From contig JAIUMV010000008.1 in the NCBI GenBank assembly GCA_022565395.1, positions 62,001 through 126,000 on the forward strand: a stretch of DNA of 64,000 nt. Direction: 5' to 3'. The notes beneath the pieces were generated by a model. It saw only the letters and a list, made by a program, of their open reading frames with translations. It did no database searches and was not told the origin of the DNA. The DNA is from Marinobacter sp. Lineage in GTDB: Bacteria; Pseudomonadota; Gammaproteobacteria; Pseudomonadales; Oleiphilaceae. This document shows, piece by piece, positions 48,775 through 58,282 of this stretch; within the stretch, counting starts at the first letter, position 1, and every line of letters starts with the position of its first letter. The translations under genes and the position numbers were made by a program.

Positions 48775-49926
48775 ATGGTTCGCCTTCTGCAATCTGCGGT
48801 TTCCCAGGGCAAGGCCCTGTCCGACCGCGCCGCCATCATGGCCAACAATGCCTACGACCGTGTCTTCCGCGCAGCCAGCCTGGTGCAGGCCGGGCAAACA
48901 CCCTTCGACGTCCTGATGGACGATGGTTTGGTCACCCTGCGCTACTACCCGCCCCTGCAGGACAGTGAGATTGAGCTGGACGATAGGGTGGTGCCGGTGG
49001 CGCGGGAGAACTTCCGCACACCCGTAGTGATTGTGCCGCCCCTGGCCATCAATATGCTGATCTATGACCTCTTCCCCAACCGCAGCCTGGTGAAATACCT
49101 GCGCGCCCGGGGCTTTCCAGTCTATCTGGTGGACTGGGGCAAGCCCACCCGCCGGCACAACCACTACAACCTCCACACCTACGTGGCAGAGCTGCTGCCC
49201 CTGTATCTGGACCGGGTACGCGCCCACAGCGGTGAGCAGCAGTTGTCCTTGCATGGCTGGAGCCTGGGGGGCATGTTTACCATGTTCTACACCGCCCTGA
49301 GTAAAGACCCCGATATTCGCAATGTCATGATTCTGGGGTCACCCGTGGATAGCCACGCCTCCGGCGTACTCGGCATGGTCAACCGCTATCTGGGTGAAGT
49401 GGCTCAGCAGGTGCGGGACAAAACCGGCTTTCGCCTGCACAGCCTGAAACCGGACCTGTTCTATACCCCCGGCTGGGCCAACACCATCGGCTTCAAACTC
49501 ACCAACCCCATCGGCAGCATCAAAGGCTACTGGGAACTGGTAGCCAACCTGAGTGATCGGGAATTTGTCACCAACCACGCCACCACCGCAGCGTTTCTGG
49601 ATCGTATGGTGGCCTACCCCGGCGGTGTGATTCAGGACACCATCGTGCGGGTGTGGATGGACAACCAGATGGCCCGCGGCGAGATCCAGATTGGCGATGA
49701 CATCGCCAGGCTGGAAAACATCCGGGCCAACGTACTGGCCATCGCCGGACGTCATGACACCATGGTCACCCCCAAAGCGGCCAAGTCCCTGCTGGATCAG
49801 GTCTCCTCCACTGACAAGACCTTCAAGGTGGTGCCCGGTGGCCATATGGGTATTCTCGCGGGCAGCAAGGCTCCTCAGGCCAGTTGGGTGGAATTGGCCG
49901 ACTGGCTGGCAGAAAGGTCTGATTAA
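48775..49926 (+). CDS. PhaC-like alpha/beta hydrolase with Ser nucleophile
   Basis: The 383-residue protein resembles the polyhydroxyalkanoate synthase family over most of its length (VVIVPPLAINMLIYDLFPNRSLVKYLRARGFPVYLVDWGKP, and the C-terminal Asp/His region NVLAIAGRHDTMVTP...GGHMGIL). The nucleophile elbow is GWSLGG, with Ser where true PHA synthases have Cys (GxCxG). It is thus more likely an esterase or acyl transferase than a polymer synthase. No phaA or phaB is nearby. It lies between the lpoB operon and a GMC oxidoreductase, with a 121-bp gap before it. Confidence 0.85.
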   Translation: MVRLLQSAVSQGKALSDRAAIMANNAYDRVFRAASLVQAGQTPFDVLMDDGLVTLRYYPPLQDSEIELDDRVVPVARENFRTPVVIVPPLAINMLIYDLFPNRSLVKYLRARGFPVYLVDWGKPTRRHNHYNLHTYVAELLPLYLDRVRAHSGEQQLSLHGWSLGGMFTMFYTALSKDPDIRNVMILGSPVDSHASGVLGMVNRYLGEVAQQVRDKTGFRLHSLKPDLFYTPGWANTIGFKLTNPIGSIKGYWELVANLSDREFVTNHATTAAFLDRMVAYPGGVIQDTIVRVWMDNQMARGEIQIGDDIARLENIRANVLAIAGRHDTMVTPKAAKSLLDQVSSTDKTFKVVPGGHMGILAGSKAPQASWVELADWLAERSD

Positions 49927-49948
49927 TCGCGCCGGTTTAGGCTACTCT

Positions 49949-50001
49949 CTACCTCGTGTAATGCCGTGCCCCGGAGGGCGGCAACAATAACAACGAGGTA
50001 G
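49949..50001 (+). promoter_or_regulatory. Structured leader of the GMC gene that pairs with its ribosome binding site
   Basis: CTACCTCGT (49949-49957) is perfectly complementary to ACGAGGTAG (49993-50001), which contains the Shine-Dalgarno GAGG (49995-49998) five bases before ATG 50004. Nested inside is a second hairpin, GCCGTGCCC (49963-49971) with GGGCGGC (49976-49982). In RNA this would hide the ribosome binding site. It could be an RNA thermometer, a riboswitch or a protein-binding leader; alternatively the DNA palindrome is an operator. Confidence 0.5.
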
Positions 50002-50003
50002 CC

Positions 50004-51584
50004 ATGGAATTTGATTACATTGTGGTGGGTGCGGGCTCTGCCGGCTGCGCCCTGGCAGCACGACTGAGTGAAGACCCCGATGTCCAGGTGTGCTTGCTGG
50101 AAGCCGGTGGCCGGGACAGCTCACCGCTGATTCACATGCCCTTTGGTGCGGTGGTCATGCTACCCGGCAAATACCAGAACTGGGGCTTCCAGACGGTGCC
50201 GCAAGCGGGCCTGAATGGTCGTCGTGGTTACCAGCCACGGGGTAAAACCCTCGGCGGTTCCAGCTCCATCAATGCCATGGCCTACGTGCGTGGTCATCAG
50301 GACGACTATAACGACTGGCAACACCTGGGCTGGGGCTGGGACACCGTACTGCCCTATTTCCGCAAATCTGAACACAACGAGCGGGGAGAAGACGCGTACC
50401 ACGGTGTCGGCGGCCCCCTCAACGTGGCGGACCTGCGCTCCCCCAACCCCGTGTCTCACGCCTATATCGAAGCCGCAAAAAGCCTCGGATACCGCCATAA
50501 CAGTGACTTCAATGGTGCCGACCAGGAAGGGGTCGGGCTCTATCAGGTGACCCAGAAAAACGGCCGCCGCTGCAGTACCGCCCAGGCCTTCCTGCGTCCG
50601 GCAGAACAACGAGCCAACCTGACCATCCTGACCCAGGCCCGCGCCCTCAAACTGACTTTGGACGGCACCACCTGTACCGGCGTTGACATTTTGCAGGGCA
50701 AGACCCGCAAAACCCTGAAAGCACGCCGGGAGGTGATTGTCAGCGCCGGAGCACTGCAATCGCCGCAACTGTTGATGTTGTCCGGTATCGGCCCGGCAGG
50801 TGAACTGCACAAACACGGCATTCCCCTGCTGCACGAACTGCCAGGGGTCGGCCAGAACCTGCAGGACCACCCGGACTACATCACCGCCTATACCTCCCGC
50901 TTCAAGGGCCTAATGGGCTTCAGCCCAGTGGGTATTTTCAATAACGCCCGCGGTCTGATGCAGTACCTGCGCAACGGCACCGGCTGCCTGACCACCAACT
51001 TTGCCGAGGGTGGCGCCTTCCTGAAGACCGACCCGTCCCTGGCGCGACCGGACATCCAGTTCCATTTTGTGATCAGCATTGTTGATGACCATGCCCGCAA
51101 GATTCACATGCAGCACGGGTTCAGCTGCCATGTCTGTGTACTGCGTCCGAAAAGCAAAGGCAGCGTGACCCTGGCATCCGCCGACCCCTTGGCCGACCCG
51201 CTGATCGACCCGGCGTTCCTGCAGCATGACGACGACATGACCGCCCTGATGAAGGGGGTGCAGGTGATGAAGAATGTGATGGAAAGCCAGCCCCTGGCCC
51301 CTTACCGGGACCGGGAAATCTTTGGTGAGTCCAGCCTCAATAACAGCGAACTGGAGCAGTTGGTGCGCAACCGCACTGATACGGTCTATCACCCCATTGG
51401 CACCTGCCGGATGGGGAATGATGAGCTGGCGGTAGTGGGTCCGGACTGCCGGGTACGGGGCCTGGAGGGTCTGCGGGTGGTGGATGCCTCAGTGCTGCCC
51501 AACCTGATTGGCGGTAACACCAATGCCCCCACCATCATGGTGGCGGAGCGGGTAGCGGACCTGATACGTCAACAGGCAGGCTGA
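50004..51584 (+). CDS. GMC-family FAD-dependent alcohol dehydrogenase
   Basis: The 526-residue GMC oxidoreductase has the FAD-binding motif VVGAGSAGCALAARLSE at residues 6-22, GGRDSSPLIHMP, GMC signature 1 (RGKTLGGSSSINAMAYVRG) and signature 2 (GALQSPQLLMLSGIGP). The catalytic His is in VYHPIGTCRMG and the last conserved Asn in GGNTNAPTIM. It oxidises an alcohol, choline-dehydrogenase or AlkJ style, and passes electrons to quinone; with no signal peptide it is cytoplasmic or membrane-associated. The nearby lipid hydrolases and fadE suggest long-chain alcohol substrates. Its leader may hide the ribosome binding site. Confidence 0.92.
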   Translation: MEFDYIVVGAGSAGCALAARLSEDPDVQVCLLEAGGRDSSPLIHMPFGAVVMLPGKYQNWGFQTVPQAGLNGRRGYQPRGKTLGGSSSINAMAYVRGHQDDYNDWQHLGWGWDTVLPYFRKSEHNERGEDAYHGVGGPLNVADLRSPNPVSHAYIEAAKSLGYRHNSDFNGADQEGVGLYQVTQKNGRRCSTAQAFLRPAEQRANLTILTQARALKLTLDGTTCTGVDILQGKTRKTLKARREVIVSAGALQSPQLLMLSGIGPAGELHKHGIPLLHELPGVGQNLQDHPDYITAYTSRFKGLMGFSPVGIFNNARGLMQYLRNGTGCLTTNFAEGGAFLKTDPSLARPDIQFHFVISIVDDHARKIHMQHGFSCHVCVLRPKSKGSVTLASADPLADPLIDPAFLQHDDDMTALMKGVQVMKNVMESQPLAPYRDREIFGESSLNNSELEQLVRNRTDTVYHPIGTCRMGNDELAVVGPDCRVRGLEGLRVVDASVLPNLIGGNTNAPTIMVAERVADLIRQQAG

Positions 51585-52259
51585 TCAGCGACAGAAGGGC
51601 CAGACCTGCCAGAACCGGCGGCAGCGGAAGCGGTCTTCGCAACCGTCGAGTTGCTGCCGGTAGGCGGCGGATCTGTCCCGCACCTGCCGCGCCGCCCGCT
51701 GTACTTGGGGTTTCTGGCGCCAGGTGCCGCGTCGGTAGCCGCCGCGCCCCTCATGGTAGGCCAGGTACAGGTGCTCCGGGTTATGCAGGGACACCCCGAC
51801 CTGACGATGGGTGCCCTGGTTATACCAACCGATGAAATCCAGCGCGTGTTTCATATGACTGCGGCGGGCAAAGGCACCGGCCGCGTCCGCCTTGTACTCG
51901 CCCCACACCGGATCCTGCGCCTGCGCATAGCCAAAGGCTGAGGAAGGGCGTTTCCAGGGGATAAACCCCAGCAACCTGGTCCGTTCCGGTCGCACATGGC
52001 TCCGGAATGACGACTCCCGCTGCACAAAGGCAAACTGGGTCGCCACCGGCGTGCCCCATTTTTTCTCCGAGCGCACCGCATAGTCATACCATTTGGGATG
52101 CTGATCCAGCACCTCGCAAATGTTGTGCTGGTTGGCGGGCGGGGCATGGGCAAACATGGCACAACCGGGCAAAACCACCAGAACAGCCAATAGCAGCAGC
52201 ATCCTGGCGGGAGCCAGGACACCCGGAATCAGCGCGGCAGGGGGTGTTTTAGACAGCAT
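51585..52259 (-). CDS. SLT-type lytic transglycosylase-like lipoprotein
   Basis: The 224-residue lipoprotein has lipobox VLPGC (about residue 32); a later start at 52202 would give a shorter, typical signal peptide. The domain has the SLT-like VATQFAFVQRESSFRSHV, with the catalytic-type Glu followed by Ser-Ser, and FGYAQAQDPVWGEYK, HALDFIGWYNQGTH and LAYHEGRGGYRRGTW, the conserved Tyr-Gly and Gly-Gly turns of SLT enzymes. It should cleave or bind peptidoglycan glycan strands from the inner leaflet of the outer membrane. It is convergent with the GMC gene, the stops adjoining with no gap. Confidence 0.82.
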   Translation of the reverse strand: MLSKTPPAALIPGVLAPARMLLLLAVLVVLPGCAMFAHAPPANQHNICEVLDQHPKWYDYAVRSEKKWGTPVATQFAFVQRESSFRSHVRPERTRLLGFIPWKRPSSAFGYAQAQDPVWGEYKADAAGAFARRSHMKHALDFIGWYNQGTHRQVGVSLHNPEHLYLAYHEGRGGYRRGTWRQKPQVQRAARQVRDRSAAYRQQLDGCEDRFRCRRFWQVWPFCR

Positions 52260-52336
52260 GGCTGGATTAAACCACGTACCCCTTTCGGTTTACACCCAAA
52301 AAGTCATGCAAATTCAGTTAGAAATGGTAATCTTTT

Positions 52337-52387
52337 GGCAAGGTCATGTCATTCAGCCATCACGGGAGCCTCCTGTCATGACCTGCC
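52337..52387 (+). promoter_or_regulatory. Inverted repeat in the mrp operon leader
   Basis: GGCAAGGTCATG (52337-52348) and CATGACCTGCC (52377-52387) are complementary over 11 pairs with one bulged base, 34 bp upstream of the mrpA start. The loop contains CACGGGAG and CTCCTG, which can pair further. Most of the 52260-52420 gap holds this element. It is a candidate structured leader or operator of the antiporter operon. Confidence 0.4.
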
Positions 52388-52420
52388 ACCGACTCCCGGG
52401 TAAGGCTCACTAAACACACT

Positions 52421-55213
52421 ATGCAACTGGCGCTTCTTATTCTGATGCCCTTATTGGGCGCCCTGTTGCCCGCCGTCCGTCGACATGACCCGGTGGTACG
52501 GCTTGCTGTGCTCGCCGCGCTGCCAGCACTGGCCAGTCTAATGTTGCTATTAAGCCTGTTACCTCAGGTGCTGGCTGGCGAAACCCTGCTCTGGACCCGG
52601 GAGTGGGTACCCACCCTGGGGCTGTCAGTGTCCCTGCGGCTAGACGGCCTGGCCTGGCTGTTTGCCACCCTGATTACCGGCATTGGCTGCCTGATTATCC
52701 TCTACGCCCGCTTCTACTTTGCCGGCAAATCCACGGCCGGGCGTTTCTATACCCTGATACTGCTGTTTATGGCCGCCATGCTGGGCATTGTGCTGTCGGA
52801 AAACCTGCTGGTGATGCTGGTGTTCTGGGAGCTGACCAGTCTGGTGTCCTTCCTGCTGATCGGCTTCAGCTGGGACAAGCGAGGCGCCCGGCGCGGTGCC
52901 CGTATGTCTTTGGTCATCACCGCCGGTGGCGGCCTGGCCTTGCTGGCGGGCATCGTACTGCTGGGGCAGGTGGTGGGCAGCTACCAGCTCACTGACGTGC
53001 TGGCCGCTGGCGATGAAATCAGGGCCCACGCCCAATACCCCCTGATTCTGTCGCTGATTCTGCTCGGTGCCTTTACCAAATCCGCGCAGTTCCCGTTTCA
53101 CCTCTGGCTGCCTCATGCCATGGCAGCGCCCACGCCCGTATCGGCCTATCTGCACTCCGCCACTATGGTCAAAGCAGGGCTGTTCCTGATGGCCCGGCTG
53201 CATCCGGCGCTGGCGGATACCGAGCTGTGGTTCACCCTGGTCACCATCACCGGCATGCTCACCCTGATGGTGGGCGCCTTTGTCGCCATGTTCATGCACG
53301 ACATCAAGGGGCTGCTGGCCTACTCCACCGTGTCCCACCTTGGGCTGATCACCTTACTGCTGGGCCTGGGCACGCCTATGGCCCTGGCGGCAGCCCTGTT
53401 CCATCTGGTTTGCCACGCCCTGTTCAAGGCCCCGCTGTTCATGATGGCAGGCTATGTGGACCAGGCCACCGGCAGCCGGGATATGCAGCAGATCAACGGC
53501 CTGTGGCGCTATATGCCGGCGCTGATGGTGCTGACGGCCATTCCGGCGGCGGCCATGGCAGGACTGCCCTTGATGAGCGGCTATCTGAGCAAAAAGATGC
53601 TGTTTGTGGAGAGCCTGCAGGTCAGCAGCCCGGACTGGGCAACCCTGGTCATCCCCGTCTGGGTGACTCTGGCGGGGCTGTTCTCGGTGGCTTATTCCAT
53701 TCGCATCTTCCATAACGTGTTTTTCAACGGCAAACCGGTGGAGCTGCCCATCTATCCACCGAAAAAAATCAGCAACAGCGCCCTGAGCCCGCTGTTTCTT
53801 CTCGCCGCCGCCACTCTGGCCGTGGGGCTGGCGCCCCAGCTGGCCTATCAGTGGCTGGTGCAGCCGGCGGTCTCTGCAGCAAACGGCCTGCCCCTGCCCC
53901 CCTATGATTTCAGCCAGCTGGGCGCCCGCTTGCCGTTACTGATGGGGATCGTTGCCCTCATCGGGGGGCTGTTGTTCTACATGGCCCGCAACCCCCTGTT
54001 TGCCATTCATGCCCGGCTGCCGGAAGTGGATGCGAAAGAGATTTTCGAGTGGCTGATGCAGCGCTGCATCCGTTTTTCCCAGCATCAGGTGTACGGGCTT
54101 GAGAATGGCTCCCTGCAACGCTATCTGGCCCTGCTACTGGGCACCGCCGTGGTGATGGGGTTCTGGGCCACCGAGGGCTTCAGAGACTGGCAGGGCAGCA
54201 TTGCCCTGCAACCGCTGGATGCCATGACCCTGCTGGGGGGGCTGATACTTTGCGGGGCGGCGTTTGGCGTGGCCATTTTCCATCACCAACGCCTGCCTGC
54301 CTTGCTGTTGCTGGGTGTCACCGGGCTATTTGTGACCCTCACCTTTGCCCGCTTTTCGGCGCCGGACCTGGCGCTGACCCAGCTGTCAGTGGAGGTGATG
54401 GCGGTGGTGATCATGATGCTGGCGCTGTCCTTCCTGCCCCAGCAGTCACCGTCGGAATCCCGCTGGCCCCGGGTCAGCCGGGACCTAATTATCGCTGGCG
54501 TGGCGGGCCTTGGGGTCGCCCTGTTTGCCTTTGCCATTCTGACCCGGCCGATGGAGTCCATTTCCAGCTTCTTCCTCGCCAACAGCGTCAGCGGCGGCGG
54601 TGGCACCAACGTAGTGAACGTCATTCTGGTGGATTTCCGCGGCTTCGATACCCTGGGGGAAATCACCGTGCTGGGGATTGCGGCGGTGGCAGTGTTCGCC
54701 TTTACCCGTGATCTGCACCTGAAAGAGCGGGCGGTGCCCATTGCCGATGAGAACTGGGTGGCCGAGCCCCACCCCATCATCCTCAGTATGGTGGCCCGCC
54801 TGGTGTTACCCATTGCGTTTCTGGTATCCGCCTACATCTTCCTGCGAGGGCACAACCTGCCGGGTGGTGGTTTCATTGCCGGGCTGGTCACCGCCGTCGC
54901 ACTGACCCTGCAATATATGGCCGGGGGGCTGGCATGGGCGCAAAGCCGTATGGTGATGCAGTTCCGCCCACTGATTGGTGCTGGCCTTTTAGTGGCGCTG
55001 TTTACCGGACTGGCTAGCTGGGTTTTTGGCTACCCCTTCCTGACCTCCGCCTTCGGCTACGTCCACTGGCCACTGATCGGCAAGTTCGAGCTGGCCAGTG
55101 CATTGGTGTTTGATCTTGGGGTTTATCTGACTGTCGTGGGCGCTACCCTGCTGATTCTGGCTAACCTGGGCAAACTGATGACAGTCGCCGGCCCCGGCAA
55201 GGAGATTGGCTGA
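52421..55213 (+). CDS. mrpA: MrpAB, fused subunit A and B of the Na+/H+ antiporter
   Basis: The 930-residue polytopic protein, homologous to the ND5-type antiporter subunit, has the conserved Glu in [12 protein letters not shown] and the proton-path Lys/His regions [27 protein letters not shown]. The C-terminus (about 790-930) matches MrpB ([29 protein letters not shown]), so A and B are fused, the hallmark of group-2 Mrp operons in alpha- and gammaproteobacteria. The complex exports Na+ in exchange for H+ and supports salt and alkaline tolerance. Genes C to G follow with overlapping stop-start codons. The start overlaps nothing; a leader inverted repeat precedes it. Confidence 0.95.
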   Translation: MQLALLILMPLLGALLPAVRRHDPVVRLAVLAALPALASLMLLLSLLPQVLAGETLLWTREWVPTLGLSVSLRLDGLAWLFATLITGIGCLIILYARFYFAGKSTAGRFYTLILLFMAAMLGIVLSENLLVMLVFWELTSLVSFLLIGFSWDKRGARRGARMSLVITAGGGLALLAGIVLLGQVVGSYQLTDVLAAGDEIRAHAQYPLILSLILLGAFTKSAQFPFHLWLPHAMAAPTPVSAYLHSATMVKAGLFLMARLHPALADTELWFTLVTITGMLTLMVGAFVAMFMHDIKGLLAYSTVSHLGLITLLLGLGTPMALAAALFHLVCHALFKAPLFMMAGYVDQATGSRDMQQINGLWRYMPALMVLTAIPAAAMAGLPLMSGYLSKKMLFVESLQVSSPDWATLVIPVWVTLAGLFSVAYSIRIFHNVFFNGKPVELPIYPPKKISNSALSPLFLLAAATLAVGLAPQLAYQWLVQPAVSAANGLPLPPYDFSQLGARLPLLMGIVALIGGLLFYMARNPLFAIHARLPEVDAKEIFEWLMQRCIRFSQHQVYGLENGSLQRYLALLLGTAVVMGFWATEGFRDWQGSIALQPLDAMTLLGGLILCGAAFGVAIFHHQRLPALLLLGVTGLFVTLTFARFSAPDLALTQLSVEVMAVVIMMLALSFLPQQSPSESRWPRVSRDLIIAGVAGLGVALFAFAILTRPMESISSFFLANSVSGGGGTNVVNVILVDFRGFDTLGEITVLGIAAVAVFAFTRDLHLKERAVPIADENWVAEPHPIILSMVARLVLPIAFLVSAYIFLRGHNLPGGGFIAGLVTAVALTLQYMAGGLAWAQSRMVMQFRPLIGAGLLVALFTGLASWVFGYPFLTSAFGYVHWPLIGKFELASALVFDLGVYLTVVGATLLILANLGKLMTVAGPGKEIG

Positions 55214-55551
55214 TGGAACTGCTGTTTGCCATTACCCTGGGGGTTCTCACCAGCACCGGTGTCTACCTGCTGCTGCGGGCACGGACCTTTTCCGTGGTAT
55301 TGGGGCTGACGCTATTGTCCCACGCCGTCAACCTGTTCCTGTTTGGTATGGGGCGGCTGAAAACCGATTCCCCAGCCGTCATCGGTAAGGCGCTGGAGCA
55401 TGCCGATCCGCTGCCCCAGGCGCTGGTACTGACCGCCATTGTCATCGGCTTTGCCATGACCGCCTTTGTGGTGGTACTGGCCCTGAAAGCCGCCGTAGAG
55501 CTGCGCAACGACCATGTGGATGGCGAAGACCCCAACGAGGACCGGCCATGA
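55213..55551 (+). CDS. mrpC: MrpC, Na+/H+ antiporter subunit C
   Basis: The 112-residue NuoK-like subunit has three membrane helices: GVLTSTGVYLLLRARTFSVVLGLTLLSHAVNLFLF, then LPQALVLTAIVIGFAMTAFVVVLAL. The NuoK-type conserved segment LTAIVIGFAMTA is clear. Its ATG shares the last base of the mrpA stop (TGATG), so translation is coupled. It forms part of the membrane module of the antiporter. Confidence 0.95.
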   Translation: MELLFAITLGVLTSTGVYLLLRARTFSVVLGLTLLSHAVNLFLFGMGRLKTDSPAVIGKALEHADPLPQALVLTAIVIGFAMTAFVVVLALKAAVELRNDHVDGEDPNEDRP

Positions 55552-57074
55552 ACCATCTGGTAGCTCTGCCCATCCTGATTCCGCTGCTGGCTGGCGCAGG
55601 CCTGCTGCTGGGCTACCGGCTGCCCTTGCGTCTGCAACGGGGCCTCGGCATCCTCAGCTGCACCCTGCTGACGCTGCTGGGCCTGTGGGCGGTGCAGCAG
55701 GCCGGTAGCGGCGACTATACGCTCTACGCACTGGGTAACTGGGCACCCCCCTTCGGTATTCTGCTGGTGCTGGACCGCCTCAGTGCGGTGATGCTGCTGC
55801 TGACCGCCAGCCTCAGCCTGTTCTGCATTCTCTATGCCTGCCGGGGTACCGACCGGGAGGGCTCTCACTTCCACCCCCTGTTCCAGTTCCAGCTGATGGG
55901 CATCAACGGCGCCTTCCTGACCGGTGACATGTTCAACCTGTTCGTGTTCTTCGAAGTGCTGCTGATTGCCTCCTATGCCCTGCTGCTGCACGGTGGCGGC
56001 CGCGCCCGCAGCCGGGCCGGGCTGCATTACGTGATCATCAATCTGGTGGGCTCTGCGCTGTTTTTGCTGGCGCTGGGCACCCTGTACGGACTGACCGGCA
56101 CCCTCAATATGGCGGATCTGGCGGGCGCCATCAGCGCGGCCCCTGACACCGACAAACCGCTGCTGGTCACCGCCGCCCTGCTGTTGCTGGTGGTCTTTGG
56201 CATCAAGGCCGCCATATTGCCCCTGCTGTTCTGGTTACCCCGTGCCTATTCCGCCGCCAGTGCGCCGGTCGCCGCCTTGTTTGCCATCATGACCAAGGTG
56301 GGCATCTACGCCATTATCCGCATCTTTATGCTGGTGTTTGGCCTGGGTGAAGCGCCCATTGCCGATGCGGTATGGCTCTGGGTCTGGCCCATGGCCCTGG
56401 CCACCCTGGCGCTGGGGGGCATTGGCACCCTGGGGGCTGCCAGCCTGCGGACCATGACGGCCTATCTGGTGGTGGTGTCGGTGGGTATTCTGCTGGCGAC
56501 CGTGGCCCTGCACGATCAGGCCAGCCTGGCTGCCGGGCTGTTCTACCTGCTACATAGCACCTGCCTCACCGCCGTATTCTTCCTGCTGGCAGACCTGGTG
56601 GGCCGCCAGCGAGACCGGGGCTATGACCGCTTCTCCGTGATCTCGGCGCTTAATCACCGCTGGTTGCTGGGCAGCCTGTTCTTTCTTGCTGCCGTCAGCA
56701 TGGCGGGGCTGCCCCCCTTCAGCGGTTTTATCAGCAAACTGTGGATATTGCAGGCCAGCCTGCCCCTGACCAACGGCCTGCTATTGTGGGCACTGGTGCT
56801 AGGCACCGGGCTGCTGGTACTGATTGCCCTGAGCCGATGTGGCAGTGGCTGGTTCTGGCGGCCACCTGCCAGCACCACCACCCAGCGGCCGCTGGACCCG
56901 GTGCGGGTCGGTATTGTCACCGCCATGATAGCCGTAAGCATCGCGCTGGCCCTTTATGCCGAGCCGGTGATGGTATACCTGGACCTCACCGCTCAGCAGA
57001 TACTGAGCCCTGAGCAGTATATTCACGCGGTACTGGCCAACCCGGACGCCCTGCTGGCAGGAGGTGCGCCATGA
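55548..57074 (+). CDS. mrpD: MrpD, Na+/H+ antiporter subunit D
   Basis: The 508-residue ND4/NuoN-like antiporter subunit has about 14 helices. The conserved Glu in MFNLFVFFEVLLIASYALLL and the Lys-containing VFGIKAAILPLLFWLPRAYSAASAPVAALFAIMTKVGIYAI are the usual ion-pathway motifs. It overlaps mrpC by 4 bp (ATGA) and mrpE by 4 bp. MrpD and MrpA are the two main proton/sodium-translocating subunits. Confidence 0.95.
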   Translation: MNHLVALPILIPLLAGAGLLLGYRLPLRLQRGLGILSCTLLTLLGLWAVQQAGSGDYTLYALGNWAPPFGILLVLDRLSAVMLLLTASLSLFCILYACRGTDREGSHFHPLFQFQLMGINGAFLTGDMFNLFVFFEVLLIASYALLLHGGGRARSRAGLHYVIINLVGSALFLLALGTLYGLTGTLNMADLAGAISAAPDTDKPLLVTAALLLLVVFGIKAAILPLLFWLPRAYSAASAPVAALFAIMTKVGIYAIIRIFMLVFGLGEAPIADAVWLWVWPMALATLALGGIGTLGAASLRTMTAYLVVVSVGILLATVALHDQASLAAGLFYLLHSTCLTAVFFLLADLVGRQRDRGYDRFSVISALNHRWLLGSLFFLAAVSMAGLPPFSGFISKLWILQASLPLTNGLLLWALVLGTGLLVLIALSRCGSGWFWRPPASTTTQRPLDPVRVGIVTAMIAVSIALALYAEPVMVYLDLTAQQILSPEQYIHAVLANPDALLAGGAP

Positions 57075-57565
57075 AGCATCTGGCTTACTGGCTGCCCCGC
57101 CCGCTGTTCTCCCTGTTTCTGGCGGTGCTCTGGCTGTTCCTGATGAACACCGTGAGTATTGCCCATATTCTGCTGGGGCTGGTACTGGGGGTCGCCATTC
57201 CCTTTATCACCCAAGGGTTCTGGCCCGAGCAGGCCCGGGCCGGGCACCCCCTGCTGGTGTTGCGCTATGTCCGCGCCTTTCTCTGGGACCTGCTGTGCTC
57301 CAACCTGGTGGTGGCACGGCGTATCCTTGGCCGCACCCGTCATCTGCAGCCGGGCTTTGTGCTCTACCCGGTCGAACTCGATGATGAGTTCGCCATCACC
57401 GTGCTGGCCAGCACCATTTCCCTGACACCGGGTACCGTCTCCACCCACTATGACGCGGCTCAGCACACCCTGTTGATTCACGTGTTACACCTTGAGGACG
57501 AAGAGGTACTGATCCAGCAGATCAAAACCCGCTACGAGCGCCCCTTGCAGGAGATGTTCCAATGA
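57071..57565 (+). CDS. mrpE: MrpE, Na+/H+ antiporter subunit E
   Basis: The 164-residue MrpE protein starts with two hydrophobic helices (LFSLFLAVLWLFLMNTVSIAHILLGLVLGVAIPFIT). A conserved cytoplasmic domain follows with YPVELDDEFAITVLASTISLTPGTVSTHYD and HVLHLEDEE, both standard for MrpE. It overlaps mrpD and mrpF by 4 bp each. It has no relative in complex I and is needed for assembly or activity of Mrp. Confidence 0.95.
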   Translation: MKHLAYWLPRPLFSLFLAVLWLFLMNTVSIAHILLGLVLGVAIPFITQGFWPEQARAGHPLLVLRYVRAFLWDLLCSNLVVARRILGRTRHLQPGFVLYPVELDDEFAITVLASTISLTPGTVSTHYDAAQHTLLIHVLHLEDEEVLIQQIKTRYERPLQEMFQ

Positions 57566-57831
57566 TCGCCGCCGTGATTCCCATCGCCCTGACCCTGTTC
57601 GCCATTGGCGTGCTGCTGAACCTGTACCGGCTGGCCAAGGGGCCGGACATCACCGACCGCATCCTGGCGCTGGACACCCTGATGATCAACAGCATCGCAC
57701 TGATTGTGCTGGCGGATATTCAGATGCAGCTGGGCATTATCTTCGAGGCCGCGCTACTGATCGCCCTGATGGGCTTTGTCGGCACCGTGGCCATGACCAA
57801 GTACCTGCTGCGGGGGGATGTGATCGAATGA
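57562..57831 (+). CDS. mrpF: MrpF, Na+/H+ antiporter subunit F
   Basis: The 89-residue protein has three helices: an N-terminal segment, then RLAKGPDITDRILALDTLMINSIALIVL, whose GPDxxDRxxALD motif is diagnostic for MrpF, and a final helix EAALLIALMGFVGTVAMTKYLLRGDVIE. It overlaps mrpE and mrpG by 4 bp each. It forms part of the small-subunit channel region of the complex. Confidence 0.95.
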   Translation: MIAAVIPIALTLFAIGVLLNLYRLAKGPDITDRILALDTLMINSIALIVLADIQMQLGIIFEAALLIALMGFVGTVAMTKYLLRGDVIE

Positions 57832-58184
57832 CCACCACAGAGATTCCCTTCCTGCTGGAGCTGGTGATCGCCTTCTTCCTGCTCATCGGTGCCCTGGTGG
57901 CCCTGCTCGGCTCCATCGGCCTGGCGCGCCTGCCGGATTTCTACACCCGCCTGCACGCCCCCACCAAAGCCAGCACCCTGGGGGTGGGCTGCACCCTGCT
58001 CGGCTCCCTGCTGTATTTCAGCTTTATCAACGAAGGTATCTCCGTGCAGGAGGGGCTGATCACCCTGTTCCTGTTCGTCACCGCCCCGGTCAGTGCCCAC
58101 ATGATGGCCAAAGCCGCCCTGCACCGGCGTGTGCGCTGCGTAAGGCGTACGCGCAATGTGCCTTGGGAGGGGGACGAAAGCTGA
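57828..58184 (+). CDS. mrpG: MrpG, Na+/H+ antiporter subunit G
   Basis: The 118-residue MrpG protein has GALVALLGSIGLARLPDFYTRLHAPTKASTLGV, with the family motif RLPDxYTRxHAxxKxxTLG, and a last helix in which SAHMMAKAA is the usual end. It overlaps mrpF by 4 bp and is the last gene of the mrp operon. The short tail RRVRCVRRTRNVPWEGDES is charged and likely cytoplasmic. Confidence 0.95.
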   Translation: MTTTEIPFLLELVIAFFLLIGALVALLGSIGLARLPDFYTRLHAPTKASTLGVGCTLLGSLLYFSFINEGISVQEGLITLFLFVTAPVSAHMMAKAALHRRVRCVRRTRNVPWEGDES

Positions 58185-58282
58185 GGAATCGGTGCCCAGT
58201 GGCTATCCCGCTTTACCTTGTGATGGGATAATTTTTGCTGCATCATTTAACTGATCGTTCTTTATCACATTGCGTGGATGCG

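Noticed and set aside
48775-49926. A true polyhydroxyalkanoate synthase.
   Set aside because: The nucleophile is Ser, not Cys, and no phaA, phaB or phasin gene is nearby.
58204-58230. Inverted repeat TATCCC and GGGATA after mrpG, followed by T residues.
   Set aside because: The arms are only 6 bp and separated by 15 bases, too weak to call a terminator or operator with confidence.
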